A stretch of DNA of 64,000 bases, taken from positions 99,454 to 163,453 of the forward strand of contig NZ_BSTJ01000013.1 in the NCBI RefSeq assembly GCF_030269445.1, given 5' to 3'. Below, piece after piece: positions 16,008-31,000 of this stretch (positions are counted from its first letter, which is position 1; every line of letters starts with the position of its first letter). Below the pieces are notes generated by a model that saw only the letters and a list, made by a program, of their open reading frames with translations, was not told the origin of the DNA and searched no databases. This DNA comes from Actinoallomurus iriomotensis (GTDB lineage Bacteria; Actinomycetota; Actinomycetes; Streptosporangiales; Streptosporangiaceae). The translations under genes were made by a program, and so were the position numbers.

Positions 16008-19000
16008 GCGATGACGGTTGGAAGACCAACATGGACGGCTGGACCGAGTGGACGGATTACGTCGGCGACCTGGATCTGAACGCCATCTTCGAGATGGGCA
16101 ACGAGTGGATCAGGATGGGCGATGCCCTGTACGCCGGGCAGTTCAGCTTCGCCGATCTCGTCGCATCCCTCGGCTGGCGTGGCGGCGCCTACAGCGTCGC
16201 CCAGGAGGCCTGGCACAGCCGCATGTCGACGGTGCTGAACAACAGTGCCGACACGGCCTGGAAGATCGGCGAGGCCATCAACGCCTATGGCAAGAGCATT
16301 TATGACCAGGCGCAGCAGATGGCCGAAGAGAACAACAAGGCCTACCTGATCAACATCTTCAGCTTCGTCCTCGGTGTGGTGACGGCTCCGCTGACTCTCG
16401 GGATCGGCGCCCTGCTGTCGCTGCTGGGGAGGATCATCGGGAACCTGGTCAACGTCATCGCCCAGGTGGGCGCCAGGCTGGGCGCCCTGGGCGCGGTGGT
16501 CAGCGACTTCACCGCCGGCGCCGTCACCGGAGCCGTCGCCTCCTTCGGCATCGATATGGCCGCCAACGGACTCGCTTCGGCTGCCACGCACACCCCGGTC
16601 ACCGTCGACTGGGGACAGGAGGGCTTCAACATCGGTCTGGGCGCCGCCATCGGCGGCGGCCTCGGCGCCGGCCTGGGCGCCGCCGCACGCGGTGGCAGAT
16701 TCGGTGGCGTAGGCGCGGGCGAGGGCGCGCGGACCCCGACCGTCCCCGATACTCCGGCGGTCGGCAAGGGGAACCCCGCACCGGGGGCGGCGAAGGCCAC
16801 CGCCGGCTCCGGCGGTGAAGTGCCGCCGGCCGTCAAGCCCGCGCAGACCTCGTTCAGCGGGTCGGGCAAGAGCGCTGACAGCGCGCCGGGCGCGAACGGC
16901 CTCAACACGCGGGCCGGCGATGGCGTGGTCAGCTCCACGTCGACGAAGACGCCGTCCGGGAACGGCGTGCGTTCGTCGAACGAGCCGCCGCCGGCCACAT
17001 CGAGTCCGACTCCCGCGCCGGTTCGCACTCCGCCGGTCAACGAGAGACCGGCGGGGCCCGGTGGCGCGGACGGAACCGCTCAGGGCACGCCACCAGCCCG
17101 GTCTGCATCGCACGAGTCGAATGCCGGGTCCGCGAACACCCCGGCTTCGGAAGGCGTATCGAAGGGCCAGAACAGCCCGGCGCCGGGTGGGGAGCATCGG
17201 ACGTCTTCGGATTCGGTGTCCCCTGCGCGGCGCGCCGGGGAGGCGGCCATCAAGCGGGATGCGGACTCCAAGGCGGTGCGGCCCTCGGATCAGGACGCCT
17301 CGTCTTCCGGGGATGCGCTGGGGAAGAGCGTGGTCGGCGGAGGTCGGCGCGATGGTTCGGTGTCGGATGATGGGCGGCCGGCCGGTGGTGAGGCGGGGCG
17401 TCAGGATGGTGTGAGGTCGGATTCGGCTGCGCGGCGTGCGGGGGAGGCGGCCGTCAAGCGGGATGCGGCGTCGAAGGAGGCGCGCGGTCAGGAGACCTCC
17501 TCTTCCGGGGATGCGCAGGGGAAGAGCGCGGCCGGCGGAGGCCGGCGCGACGGTACGGCGTCGAACCCGGCGGCTCGTGGAGAAGCGCCCTCGCCTACGC
17601 GGAAGGCGGCGTACGGTGCCTCGTCGAGACCGGGCACCGGTAAGTCGCCCGTGCCCACGACACGACAGCTTCTTCGCCGGGACACGGTGACCGGTGAATC
17701 GCAGCTGGTCGACGTCGGCACCGGTCGGCGGCTGGGCGAACCTCCTGCCGGCGATCCGCCGCGCTCGGCGCGGACCTCCGATGACGTGAGCACGGGCGCG
17801 GGCACGGCCGATCGTTACCGCTACTACGAGGTCGACCCGAAGAGCGGTGCGGCCAGGGAGACGAGCCTGGGTCCGAACGACCACGTGGTGAACATCAGGC
17901 CCGCCAGCGGAAAGGTCACCGAGGACAGCGGCCTCTACGTCCTCAAGGACGGCCGCATGGTCCCCGCCGGAGACGCGAAGGAACGTCTGGCCGTGTTCGA
18001 CCAGGGCGACGGGAAGTGGGACGTCGCCAACATCCCCGCCGAGCCGGCCGGCGGGGCGGGGCGCGTCGTCGGCGGTGCGAAACCCACGGTCGCACCACCG
18101 CGCCAGGGAGCCGGGTCCTACCAGGTTCTTCGCCGGGACGGCACCGGCAACATCGACCTGTTGACCTTCCCGCGTCGCCCCGGCGACGTCCCGCCGCGCG
18201 GAGGGACGGAAGGCGACGGAAGTCAGTACCACGAACTGGACGGCGGCCGGGATGGGTGGCATGAGGCGCACCCGTTCGGGGCCGGGGCCGCGAAGGTCGA
18301 GCGGATCATCACGGCGCCCAGGGACTGGGTCAGCGGGAAGCCGATGGAAGGTTCGGGCCCGCCGGCCGTGCTGGTCCGCGACCAGAGAACCGGTTTGTAC
18401 GAGCAGATCACCTCGATCGCCTCCGGCGGCAGGCCCGGGGACCCGGTGGGGCGGGTCTACTACCGCATCGGTTCCGACGGCCGACCACAGCCGGTGAAGT
18501 TCAGCGACGGCGTAGACGTCGTCAGCGTGTCCCGCAAGGACGGAGCGGTCACGCGTACGACCTCCTCGGTCTCCGGCGGCAACGGTGCGGCCACGCCGTA
18601 CCTGGCCAAGGACGGGACGCTCACCTCCGGGTCGGGCAAGATCTCCACCGGTGAACTGCGCTTCGACGCCGACACCGGCCGGATCACCCGTGTCCAGGAG
18701 GACCCGGCCGGCTCCAACGGCCGTCCCGGCGATGGTTCCGGCGGGCCGGGCGGTGGTGGGAGAGGCACCGCCACCCGGTCGCAGCCCGGTGGCTCCCGGA
18801 CCCGGACCCAGACCGGTGCCGAGACCTTCACCGATGTCGGTACGACGAGCCGCGGTGCCGCGACGTCCAGGTCGTCCGAAGGCCGGAGTGAGTCCGGGTC
18901 CGCGGCCGAGAAGGACTCGTTCGCGGGCGAAGGACGCAGGCTGGGTCCTTCCTCGGAGCACCCGGACAGCCAGGGGCGCGCCGAGGCGTTCGACCGGATG

Positions 19001-22000
19001 TTCGGCCGGGGGAACACCGAAGCATCATCCGGAAGCCGGGCCGGACGATCGAACACCGCACCTTCACCGGCGGGCGAGCACGCGGAGACGGCCGGCGGCC
19101 GGGTCGGGGAGTCCGAGGTTCAGGCGCCGACGACCGGGCAGCCGGAGCAGCCGCGGCCGCCGGTGACTTCGGCATCCGCCAAGAGCGAGGGGACGGCTAC
19201 ACCGCAGCGGGCATCGGCCGCGAAGAGCGCGGCCGGTGCCCGGTCCGGGAACGGATCGGGCCGAGAGCCCGAGCCGTCGCAGCCGGGCGCGGACTCGCGT
19301 CCTGAGTCCCAGGGGGAGTCCAGCGGGTATCCGCAGCCGGCAGCGGAGAGCGAGCGGGGATCCGAGCCACGATCGGGAGCGGACCGGCCGTCTTCCGCCG
19401 GCGACGAGCCGACGCTGCTGCCGCCCGGTCAAGAAGCGCTCGTGGTCGCTGGGCGGGTTCTGCCCACCGACACCGTGATCGTCGTCGACGGTGAGTCCCG
19501 GCACATGAACCCGGCCGACTTCGTCGACTGGGTGCGGAACCAGCAGGGCTATGAGCCGGATATGCCCGTCGTCCTGCTGGCCGGAGACGCGCGTAGGTTC
19601 GCGCCAGAGGTCGCCGCCCTTCTCGGGGCGCCGGTGACCGCGCCGTGGGCCGACTTCGTCCCCTCGCCGGCCGGTGACCTGATCGCCGGGAGAGTGGACC
19701 GTACGCCGGACGGCGCGGTCCAGCTGATCAGCGAAGACTACGACGGCTGGCACACCTACGGGCCGGACGGCCAGGACACCGAGCTCGGGCCGGTCCTGCC
19801 GGATTCCGCATCTCTGCTGAACAGCGTCGTGGCGGGCATGGTGAAGATCGGGCGACCGGTCGCCACCTGGCGATCGCCGGCCGGCCCGACGAGTGTGAGC
19901 GACGCCCGGTCCGGCGAACCGCCGTCCTCCGCGCCGTCGATCAGTTCGGTCACCGTGCACGCGGCCCCGCGTGCGGCGGACTCCCCGCACGACACGGTCG
20001 ACGTCGCGGCCGAGGACGACGCGGCCCCTACGGCATCGCGGGCGAGTGACCGGCCGGGCGTTCACGCCGCTCCTCCGGCTCCTTCGGCCGGTGCGGAGAC
20101 GACCGGTTCCTCCTCGGGCATCGTCCGGCCCGCGCCCGGTGGTCATGCGTCGACCTCGTCGGCCCCTACGGCAGGTGCGGGCACATCGAGATCCTTCGTC
20201 TCGCGGCGTTGGAAGAAGCTGAAGGACAAGTTGCGGAAGCCGGCGCCGGCGGGGGAACCGGCCTCGGTGCGGGAACCGGTCCAGTACGCGGCACCGCCAT
20301 CGACGTCAACGCAGGCCCCGGAGCGGTCGTCGAAGGGACAGGCGGCCGAGCTGAGGAACATGTCACCGGCCGCACGGTTCGCGAAGCTGGCATCTCTGCC
20401 GCTGGAAGAGAAACGAACGAGGGCACGGAGTCCGGAATTCCTGCGGGAGCTGCGCGGCCTGCTTGCCCGGGAGGACTTCGCGGCAGTGGTGGCCCAGTTG
20501 ATGGTCGAGGTGCCGTCGACCACCGAGCGGCCTGCGACCGCCCATCTGATCGCGCACGTGACCTTGACCAGGGTGCTCCGCTCCAATGCGGAGGTCGCGG
20601 AGGCGCTGGCCCGCCGCGTACGGGTGGTCGTCATTCCGCGAGGCCAGGAGATCACGTCTTTGCCGGAGTTCGCCGATCGCGCCGGCACGATGTTCGAAGG
20701 CGCGACACCGTACGAGCGGGTGCGGAGCGTCCTTCGTAAGGACACGGGCATCCTCGCCGTGGGCGAGGAACACCTGACGGGTGAAGCCGGCCTGATCTCC
20801 GGGGATCGCGATACGGGCTACTCCACCCTGACTCATGAACTGGCGCGTGGGATCTGGGAGTACGCCTTCAACGGTGAAAAGATGCCGACCCCGGCCAATA
20901 AGGAAACCATTAGGCGGCGATTCGAGACCAAAAAGACTCGAGTCGCCGAACAGTGGCCGGGCGGGCCGCCGACCAACCCCGAATTGCCTGGCAGCGTGAA
21001 TGCCTCGGCGGCAGGTGCCGAGGAGTACTTCGCCGAACTTACGAACGTTTGGCTGGGGCTGAATCACGGTCGCGATGTCAGTACGGGTTTGCCGCGCAAC
21101 AACACCACTAAGTGGGTAGAGAAGCGCGAGCCGTACGATGTTCTGCAAATCCTGGCGCACATCTATGGAATGGAGGGAGAGCTCGAGGAGGACAGTCCTG
21201 TCCTGGAGGACATCTACGGGGCGGCGGCACGCTTCACGAAGGAGAACCCGCTTCGCTCCAATTACTCGGAAGACGAGCTCTACCGGGCATTCCGCGAGTT
21301 CATGGGAGAGCCTGCGGAGGAGCGCCCCTCCTTCTCCCCGCAGGTGGATGTGCCGGTCGTCGTCGGCCAGTTCCAGAGCGGACCGCGACGCAGGCCCGGT
21401 GGCCGGGATTCCGCCACCGGAACGATCTTCTTCGCAGGGTATCCGCGCGATCCGGAACAGACGGCGCGATGGATCAACCGCAACTACCGGTTGGAAGAGA
21501 CAGATCGCTGGATCGCCCGTGACGGGGCCTCTGCCTCGCCCCGGCCGGTGATGGTGATGACGCCCGGCGTCGAGACACGCCGCCCGGACGGCGGCCCCGC
21601 CTACTTCAGGACTCTCGCTGCGCACCTTCGCCGTCCGGTCGTCGTGGTCAACCCGTACACCGGAGCGCAGACGAAGTACCGGCCCGCCGGTTCCCCGCCG
21701 GAGGACGAGGCGATCACCACGACGGGTGGCGGGACGACCACCGGGACGCCGTCGGCGGCCGGTGAGGCGGCCACGCGGAAACCGGAGTCGCCGAAGAACC
21801 GGGCGGCCGCGCTGGAGAAGATGACACCGGCCGGCCGATTCGCGGAGCTGGCGTCTCTGTCCCTGAGAGAGAGACGGGCACTCGCGCGCGATCCGGAGTT
21901 CTCGCTGACGCTCAGCCGCGCGATACCGCCGGAGGAGTTCGCGGCCGTCGCGGCGCAGTTGATGATCGAGGTACCGCCGGCCGTTCACCGGCCGGTGACC

Positions 22001-25000
22001 GCCCATCGGGCCGCGCACTCGATCCTGACCAGGATGCTCCGCTACAACCCGGTCGTCGCACAGAAGCTGGCCGCCGGTAGACAGGTAGTGATCATTCCGC
22101 GCGATCGGACGCTCAGGTCCCTGCCCCAATTCTCCGACCTCCCCGAAAGATCGGCGTATGGCAGACCACTTGATTCCGTGCGGGGCCTACATCGCCCTGA
22201 CAGGGGCGTTCTCGGGGTGAGCGAGGAGAGCCTCACCGGTGAGCTCGGCCTGGTAAGTGGGAACTACGACACGGGCTATGCGGTTCTGTCCCACGAGGTG
22301 GCGCACGCCATCTTGTCGGAAACGTCCTTGTACGTCGACCCGGAGGGGATCACGGCTCGAGCGCGGATAGGCATCGAGGAGTCCTTCGAGGCCAAGAAGG
22401 CGCGCGGCGGACAGTGGCCGAACGGACCGCTGACCAACCCGTACCGTTCCGGACGGCAGAACTATTCATCGCGGGACTATCACGAATACTTCGCTGAGTT
22501 GACGAACACATGGCTGGGGGTCAATTACGGGCTCGATTCGGAAACCGGCCTGCCGGCCAACAACGGTGGCGACTGGGTCAAGAAGCACGAGCCGGCGATG
22601 GTCTCCTTCCTGGAGGACGTGTACGGGCCGGCGGGAGGATTCCAGAGACCGAGTCCGGTCCTGGAGGACATCTACGGGTCGGCCGGGGGCGATGAGAAGC
22701 CCTATCCCGTCCGGCCCCTCTACGCGGAGGACGAGAGTTATCGGGCGTTGCGGGAGTTCATGGGAGAGCCCGCCGAGGAGCCACCGCCGTTTCCTCACCT
22801 GACGGATGTCCCGGTCGTCATCGGTGAGTTCCGGCGTGGACCGGAGGCCGGCCGTGGCGGTCGCCGTCAATCGACCGGACGTATCTTCTTCGCCGGATAC
22901 GCGCGGAACGCGGAGGAGACGGCCCGCTGGATCACCCGTAACTACCAGCCGGAGGAGACGGATCGCTGGAGCGTCAGTAAGACGCCCCGGCCAGTGATGC
23001 TGGTGGCGCCCGGCGCCGAGAAGGCCGGCGACACTGCCCCTCCCTTCGCCTATGATCTCGCGACACAGCTTGGCCGTCCGGTCGTAGTGGTCGACCCGTC
23101 GACCGGTGCGCAGCGGAACTTCTCGCCTCCCGACGAAACTGACGACCCGTTCGGGCTGGCCGCTCTGGAGCCGGAGAACCAGCCGCGCCGGCGGTCGAAT
23201 TTCATGCCCTCCCTTGCGGCACCTCCGCCGAGGGACTGGCGGGCCGACTGGTATGCGCGGCCGTCGGCACCGACCTCCGACGGGCCTCACGCCAAGGGGC
23301 CGGGGCTCGGCCATGCCGCTGCGGGAGTGGCGGGGGCGGCCGGGGACGTGGCATCGAGCCCGGACCCGGCCGGCGAGTCGAGCATGTCCTTGCGCGGCGG
23401 AGGCTCCGATCGCGACCACTCGGCGCTACGCGGGTGGACGCGTGGGACGGTCAGATTCCGGGGGCTCGGCTGGGCGCACAATCCGCGGCCGGCGGCTGTG
23501 CGGGGCTGGAGACGCCTGGTGGCGGGATCTCCGCGTCTCGACTCGGGTGCCGCGGAGGGCGGTGACGCGCGGGGCCACGGGCGCGCTCCGGCCGAGGACG
23601 CGGACGCCGGATCCTCGGGCTCGGCACAGCAGCCGCCCCCCGCGGACGGCGGTGGAGTCCCGCGCCCCGCGGCGTCCCGGCCCGCCGATGAGGGTGACGC
23701 TCCGACCTCGTCCCGGAAAGCGTCCGGAGGCAAGCGCGTCCGCTGGGCGGATCTGGAGGATGACGGAACCCGGGAAGCCCCCGCATCTCAGGCCGGCGGT
23801 CAGGAGGAGACCGGTCCGGTGCCGGGCGGCGTGTTCGATGAGGCCGTCCCGTCGGCGAAGGTCGAGGACGTGATCGGGGCGGCGACGATGTACGCCACGG
23901 CGGAGGGCCGTCCGGTGGTGCTCTCGCTGCCGGGGGCCGCCGAGGACGGCCCGCGCCTCGACGATCAGACCGTCGAACTGCTCGCGAAGGTCGCGCCGCC
24001 CCAGACGGTGTTCGTCACCGGGCGGGTACGCGAGGGCGCGTTGACGGTCGGTGACGCGCCGGTCGACCCGGCCGTACTGGCCACCCTGATCGCCGCCCGG
24101 GCACCCGGGCACCAACCCTTCCTCCTGATGCCGGGATCGGGGAGAATCGCAGGGTCCCTGGCGATCGAGACCGGCGGTCCGGTGCCGGTCGCCCCGCACG
24201 GCGTGCTCATCGACGTCGGCAAGGGCACGGTGACCGCCGCTGTCAGCGGCAAGGCCCCGGCCGGACGGCCTGCTCAAGCGGGCTTCGAGGTCTACGTTCC
24301 CGCGGAGGGGGCAGAGGGATCGGACCCGTCATCGGCGTACGTCATGCGGCCGATGAATCGTGCGACGCTGTCCGTCCCCGCCGACGCGCCGCCGGCGACC
24401 GGAACGACGAGCTCCGGCAGAACGGACACGAAGCCGGCCGCGTCGAACGCCGGCACCGATGTGCCGGCCACGGACGCGGGCACCTGGGAACCGCAGCCGC
24501 CGGCATCGCCGAGCCCGGCCGGGACGACGCCGATGACGGTCGACCGGGCGGCTCTGTCGGCCCTGCTGCCGCGGCTCGGGCTGCCGTACATGGGGCAGCT
24601 GATCGCGGCGATCCGGCAGGAGGCCGCCGCGCAGGGCGTCACGCTTCCCGAGGATCCGATGCGCATCCTGGTGAAGCGGCTGGTCAGCAACTACCCGTAC
24701 GCACTGGGCGACAGCGGGAACGACGCGAACACCAGCGGCCTGCTCGTTCCGCTGGGTGAGGCCGAGGTGCTGGTCACCTTCGATCCGACGGATCCGCACA
24801 CCCTCGACAACCCAGCGGGTGCGACGGACGGGCGGCCCGCCACCCTGCCGGCTCCGGACGGGGAGTACGTCGGAAACGAGACGATCAACGCCACGTACGC
24901 CACCGGTGCGCACGTCCAGACGACCAGCGGCCAGACGGAGCAGACACGCGCCTCGATCAAGCTGGGGTTCGGGATCGGCGTGGGGGTGGGGCCCCTGAAC

Positions 25001-28000
25001 ATCGTGCGGGCCGGTGTCTCGATCAGCGGGACGGCGAACCAGTCGAAACGCAGCCTGAGCCACATCGAGGACGCCGAGGGCGGTCATGTTGAGGACTACC
25101 GGGGCGCGTCGACACTACTGGCGTTCCGCCCCAACATCTCGTTCAAGCTGCGCACCGACCGCGAGGACCGGAAGGCGCCGGGCTGGGAGCGGATCAAGCC
25201 GGTCCGGATCGCGGATCCGGGCACGGAGAAGCTCATGCTATGGACACCCGAGCCGTACCTGAAGGAGCCGTCGGCCAACCCCGTCACCGCGACCGGGGAG
25301 GGCGTCGACATCGAAGCGCTCCCCCCGCATTTCTACGCCTCGGGCCTCACGAACCTGCCGAAGTTGTTCGACGAGATCATCGACACGCTGGCGTCGCAGG
25401 GCCTGAACCTGAAGATCGGCGACGTCACACGCGACGAACTGCTGCAGAAGCTGTGGAACCTGAACACCCACCTGGACAAGGCGGTCAACGCCAAGCGGGG
25501 CTACCGGTTCACGCTGCACGACGAGTACGGCGATCCGCGCGCCGCGGTGCAGATCCACGCCGGACGGCTGCCGGCGGGTGCCCGACCGGTGGGAGCCCCC
25601 AGCGACAAGGCGCACGTGGAGGTACCCCGAACCGCCATCGACGGGACCAGCGGCGGCCACACCGTCGCGCACTCCAGCACGGTCACGCCGCTGCTCGTCG
25701 ACGTCGGCTTCGCTCCGCCCAACGTCCCGGGCCTGTCGCTCACGGCGAGCCTCTCCCTCGGATACACCTCCAGCAACGAAGACTCGATCTCGGCGGGCAA
25801 GACGGGCCTGTGGGTGATGGTGCCGCGCTATACGGGCCACACCGCCGCGTACAGCGTGGAGTTCGTGCTCCAGGCGAAGGTGATGGTCCGCCGGCCCGCC
25901 AAGACGAAGGACCCCCGGCCGGCGACGAACCCGGTGTGGAGCCGTGGGCTGGTGCGGTTGACCGAGCCCGACGCGTTCAAACACGGGTTCCCGATCGACC
26001 GTGACGCCCTGAAGCCGCGACAGCGGCCCACCGGCGGCACTGTTCCGTACGATCCCGACGCGCTCACCCTCGGTCCCCGCGTCAAGGACACGGAGACCAA
26101 GAAAGGCACGGAGACCGGGAAGGACGCGGAGACCGGGAAGGACGCGGAGGCCCGGGAGGCGGCGTCGCCCGTCAAGCTGCCGGAGTACCTGTTCGAGGGC
26201 AAAGGAATCGGGTTCGGCACCGTCAAGCCCGATGAGTCGACCATCGACGAGATCAAAGAGATGATCGCGTCGGCGGTGCGGCCGATGGGCTTCCTGCCGG
26301 AGGACGAGGTGGACCCGTTCGCCGGCGAGCACTGGTACACCCACGGCAACAAGATCATCAGTCGGCTGGACAACGAGGAACTGCTGGACAAGATGGTCTC
26401 CGTCTGGGGCTTCGCCTCCCATCACGACGGGATGCTCCAGGACGGCATGAGGTTCACGCTCAAGAAGCGCCGGGGCACCGCGGACATCGACCTGGACGTC
26501 GACTCCGTCGAGGTGGAGATCAAGGCGACGCAGCGGAAGGACAGGCCACCGAAGTACCTGGGGACCACGGACGAGTACCACCTCGTCAATCTGCCGATGG
26601 GCATGGACATCGTCGGGACGTCCACCAGCCACTCCCGCAAGCTCGCCGGCGGCGTCGCGTTCAAAGCGCTGTACCTGTTCCTCCAGAACGCGTTGTCCGG
26701 CATCGAGGCACAGCGCAGCATCGGCGCCACCGACTCGGTGACCTTCATCAACAACCAGCCCGACCTGCTCGAGCACCCGGGCGAGGCGCTCGAGGTCGAG
26801 CTGATCAACGACTACCAGGTCACGTTGCGCTTCCAGCACTCCGGGCAGACCGGCAAGATCAACAAGGGCGGTCGTGACCAGGTCCTGCCCACGTTGGAGG
26901 GGCAGCGGGCGATCGCGCACCTGCTGCCGATCGACCTGGCCGAACAGCCGTCGCCGGACCAGATGTCGGTGCCCGAGCGGCTGAAGGCCGAGAAGTGGAC
27001 GCCGGCCGACGTCCTGGACCAGGGGGTCGTCTTCCACGCGGATGCCACGGGCCTCACCGCAGCCGCGGGCTCCATGCTGGCGGATCTGGTCGGACCGGCG
27101 GGGACGGCGAACCAGAACGTGAACGCGTTCGCCGGGCTGACCAATGTACGAGCGCACCTGAAGGAGATCCTCAACCACGAATACACGACCGACGAGCTGT
27201 TCGACACCGGCTTCTTCCGCAACACGCTGGCGGCGCTGGACATCGCCGGCGACCTGGGCCCGTCCCGGTTCGTCGGCGCCACGTCCGACAACTTCGTGCT
27301 CGGCATCATCAAGCTGCTGCTGCTGGAGAGCAGGCTCAGCGCCAGCGGCTCGAAGGGGCTCGCCTGGGACCAGCTGAACACCGCCTTCGGCGGCAACCTC
27401 ACCGACACCGTCGCACTAGTCGGCGGGACCGACGTCAACCGGCGCTGGCAGTGGAACAGGTCGCGGGCCGGCGCGCGGGTCGGCGGCAAGGAGTACATCC
27501 AGGTCGACGTCAAGCGGGTGTTCCTGTACCGGGCCCCCGCGAACTTCACGGTCAGCGGCCGGCTGGAGAAGCACGCGAAACTGCTGCCCTCCTCCCACAC
27601 GGAGCACCGGCCGCGGCAGGTGAACGACCGCACGCTGCTGTACGTGCTGACCGAGCCTGAAGCGCTGAAGTGGTACGCGAACGGGACGCTGCCGGTGTCG
27701 GACGCCGAGCTCACCAAGTCGCTGACCCGATGGCACGACGGTGACCTGCGCCTGACCGGCGACGTCGTGGCCGGGGTCCTCACCCGATGGCACACCGACC
27801 TGACCGCACGGCCGAAGCCCCGTACGGCGGACCTGGACCTCGTGATCCGGCTGGGCTTCGACCTGGCGCGGATGCACGGCAAGGGCGGCCTGCGGGTGAT
27901 GGACCCCGCCACCAGGGAAGGTTTCAGCACGGCCTTCGGCCGGCCGCTGGCCGATCCGCCCGGCACCGGCCGTCAGGTCGACATGCCACCGGACCTCGTC

Positions 28001-31000
28001 GAGTACGCGGCGGGCGGGGGGACGTTGCCGCACGAGCGGTTGACGGAGGCGATGACCGCGTGGCAGGCCGGTGCCCTCGACCTGACCGGCGACGTCGCGG
28101 CCGGCGTCCTGCACCGGTGGGTGACCGAGGTGCCCAAGCCGCCGGACGACCTGCCTCCGGTCGACCGCGCGGCCATGGCCACGACCCTGGCCGGCCGGCA
28201 CACCCAGGACGTCTCTCCCGTACGGGACGAGGCGGTCCGGGCCGCCTTCGAGGCGGCCTTCGGCAAGCATCTGCCCGAGCCGCCGCTCCCGTTCGAGGAG
28301 CTCCGGCTGCCGGAGTACCTGATGGGCAAGAGCCCGCTCACCGGCCACAGTGGCCTGCACACGTGGCGGCACCGAAACGGCAAGTCGACCTATCGAATCG
28401 TCAGGGAACAGGTCGACAAGGCCGCGCCGGGACTGCTTTCGGCCGGTGCGGAGGTCTGGGACCGCGAGGGCCGGGTCATCGGCCGCCTGCAGGGCGGCGT
28501 GGACGCTCTCCAGGGATTGCTGGCCAAACGCCGTGACCAGGCCATGCTCGACGAACTCTTCGGCGAGGACGGCCTGTCCCTCTACCTGGTCCACCCGCAC
28601 GGGTGGTTCCTGACGGACGTCGTCGAGGTGAATCTGCGCGTCGCTCTGGGGGAGCCGGAGGTACGCGACTTCGCGCCGGGCAACGGCAACGAGGTCTACC
28701 TGCACGGCTACCAGAGCATGGCCACGTCGACCTCGCGTGACGTGGCGCAGGGCGCGACCCTCGTCCAGCTCTCAGCCGGTGGCCGGCAGACCACCACCGG
28801 GGGCGGATCAGGTGCGCTGAAGACCTCTGCGAGCAACCACCGAGGGGTCACGCGCGCCGAGACGAGCGTCGCCGAGCAGACGGCGTACGGTTCCGATCAC
28901 TACATCCTCGGCTTCGACACCGAGCTGACGGCGCAGGTGCGGCGGCTCGGCATGCCCCACCGCCCGCTGAACAACCTGCTGGACAAGTCGTTCGACGGCT
29001 GGACCCGCCACAGCGCCACCAGCACGGTCACGGTGGACGGCACGCTGGAGCTCCAGCTGCCGCGCACGCTCGCCGAGTCGGGCGCGGCGGACACCGTGCA
29101 CCCGCGGCCGGATCTCACCCCGCTGCCCGAGCTGCCGGGCAACGCCTTCGTCACCGGGGTGGTCTTCGACGATACGGTGCGGATCGGCCGTGACCTCCTG
29201 GCGCGGGTGTTCCCCCCAAGCGTGATCGGCAGGCTGTTCGGCGCCCGGGCCGGGGATCCGGACACCCGGTCCAGCCTGTCACTGCCGGTGCTGTTGTCCC
29301 GGATGCACCTGGCCGGCCATCTGCGGGAAGCGACCGGCGGTAACACCTACAAGATGAGCGACGACATCTTCGACCCCGGCGACGACGGCAAGCGGGCGAC
29401 GATGTGGCTCAAGGGCGGCCTCAGCGGGCTGGAGGTGCTCGCCCCGCTGAAGAAGGGCACCGGCATCGGCCGGTACGGCAAGCACCAGAGCGGCACCACG
29501 GTCAGCGCGAGCACCGATCACACGCGCGGCACGGTGGACGCCGCGGTGAACGTGCACGGCCCGATCGGCGAGCACCAGCCCGGCCACTCGTGGCAGCCCG
29601 AGACCGGCAACGGTCGTACCACGTCGTTCAACGACGGCTCCGCCGGCACCGAGAACTCTCGCGAAGAGGGACACGGCAAGGAAAGGGGCCCGCTCTACCT
29701 GGTCCGGATGCGCTTCCACGGCCACCTGATCGCCGACCTGTTCCGCCGGCCCCTGTTCGGCACTGCCAAGCCGAAGGGCCGGTTCTACAGCGACCCGATC
29801 AACGGTCACGTGTACGCGAAGCTGTACCAGAGCCAGATCGACGGCATCCGAGCCGAGATCGCCGAGACGAACGTCGCGACCCGGCCGAAGCAGGAGTCCT
29901 GGCCCGCGATGGACAAGGCGCCGAGCTTCGACCTGGTGCCGCTCCTGGCCCGAGCGGCGCAGGAGCAGCGGGAGGCGCGGCGAGCGTATCAGGGCGTCGC
30001 CCGGCACATCCGCCGGCAGCTCGGCGCCGACCGGCCGGTGGTCCTGACCGTCGACGAGAAGGCCCTCGCCGCGCGGGCCTACCAGTCCGTGCTCGACTGG
30101 GGGCTGCGGATCATGCGAGCCGACCTGACGGCGGCGCGAGAGATCGACCCGACCGTCAGGACGCCGGCCGCGCTGGTGCGGTACGAGCTGCTTCCGCCGG
30201 CTCCCGGCGGCTCGGCCGAGAACATCCGCGCGGCCACGAGCGAGATCATCGAGGCCGTCAACGGGGTGCACGCTCTCCGGCCGGACGACCGGACCGGCGG
30301 GCCCGCCGCACTGCCACCACTCGCGGCGATCTCGCAACTCGACCCCGCCGACCTGGGCCGTGACGTCGCACACGCGCTGGGAGCGCACGTACGGGTGGAC
30401 GTCACCGTCTCTGACGGCACCGTGCGCCGGACCTGGAGCTCACCGAGCGGCAGGACGTATTTCTACGACCCGGCCACGGCGCGCTGGGATCCGGGAACCC
30501 GCGGCGGCGCGCTGTGGGTCTTCGACCGGACCGGCTCCCGGAGCCGGGTCTTCACGTCGGCCATGGCCGAACAGCAGGGGCTGGTGTCGCCGGAGCTGCG
30601 CGGGGACCTGGACCGCTACGGTCTCGACTACCAGGAGATGGGACGGCTCTACCTGAGTGCGCAGGCCCGGCAGCAGACGCTCGAACAGGCCGTACGCGCC
30701 GAGCTCGGCGACCGCGCGCGACGGCTGGCCGAACAGCATCCCGCCCTGCCGGAGCTGCTGCGCCGTGCCGCCGCCGTCCGTACTCACTGGCGGAACGAGG
30801 AGAACCGGCTGAACCGGCAGCGGGTGCCCCTGCTGAACATCTCCGCCGATGACGCGTCCCTGTCCGAGTGGATCCGGCTCCACGAGGCGGAGGAGAACGC
30901 CGAGGCCGCGGGCCGGCTGCTGGCCGACCTGCGGGCCACGGCGCGCGGCGGACCCGGCGCTCCGGCCTGGACCGCACAGGCCGTACGGTCGGCGGCGGTC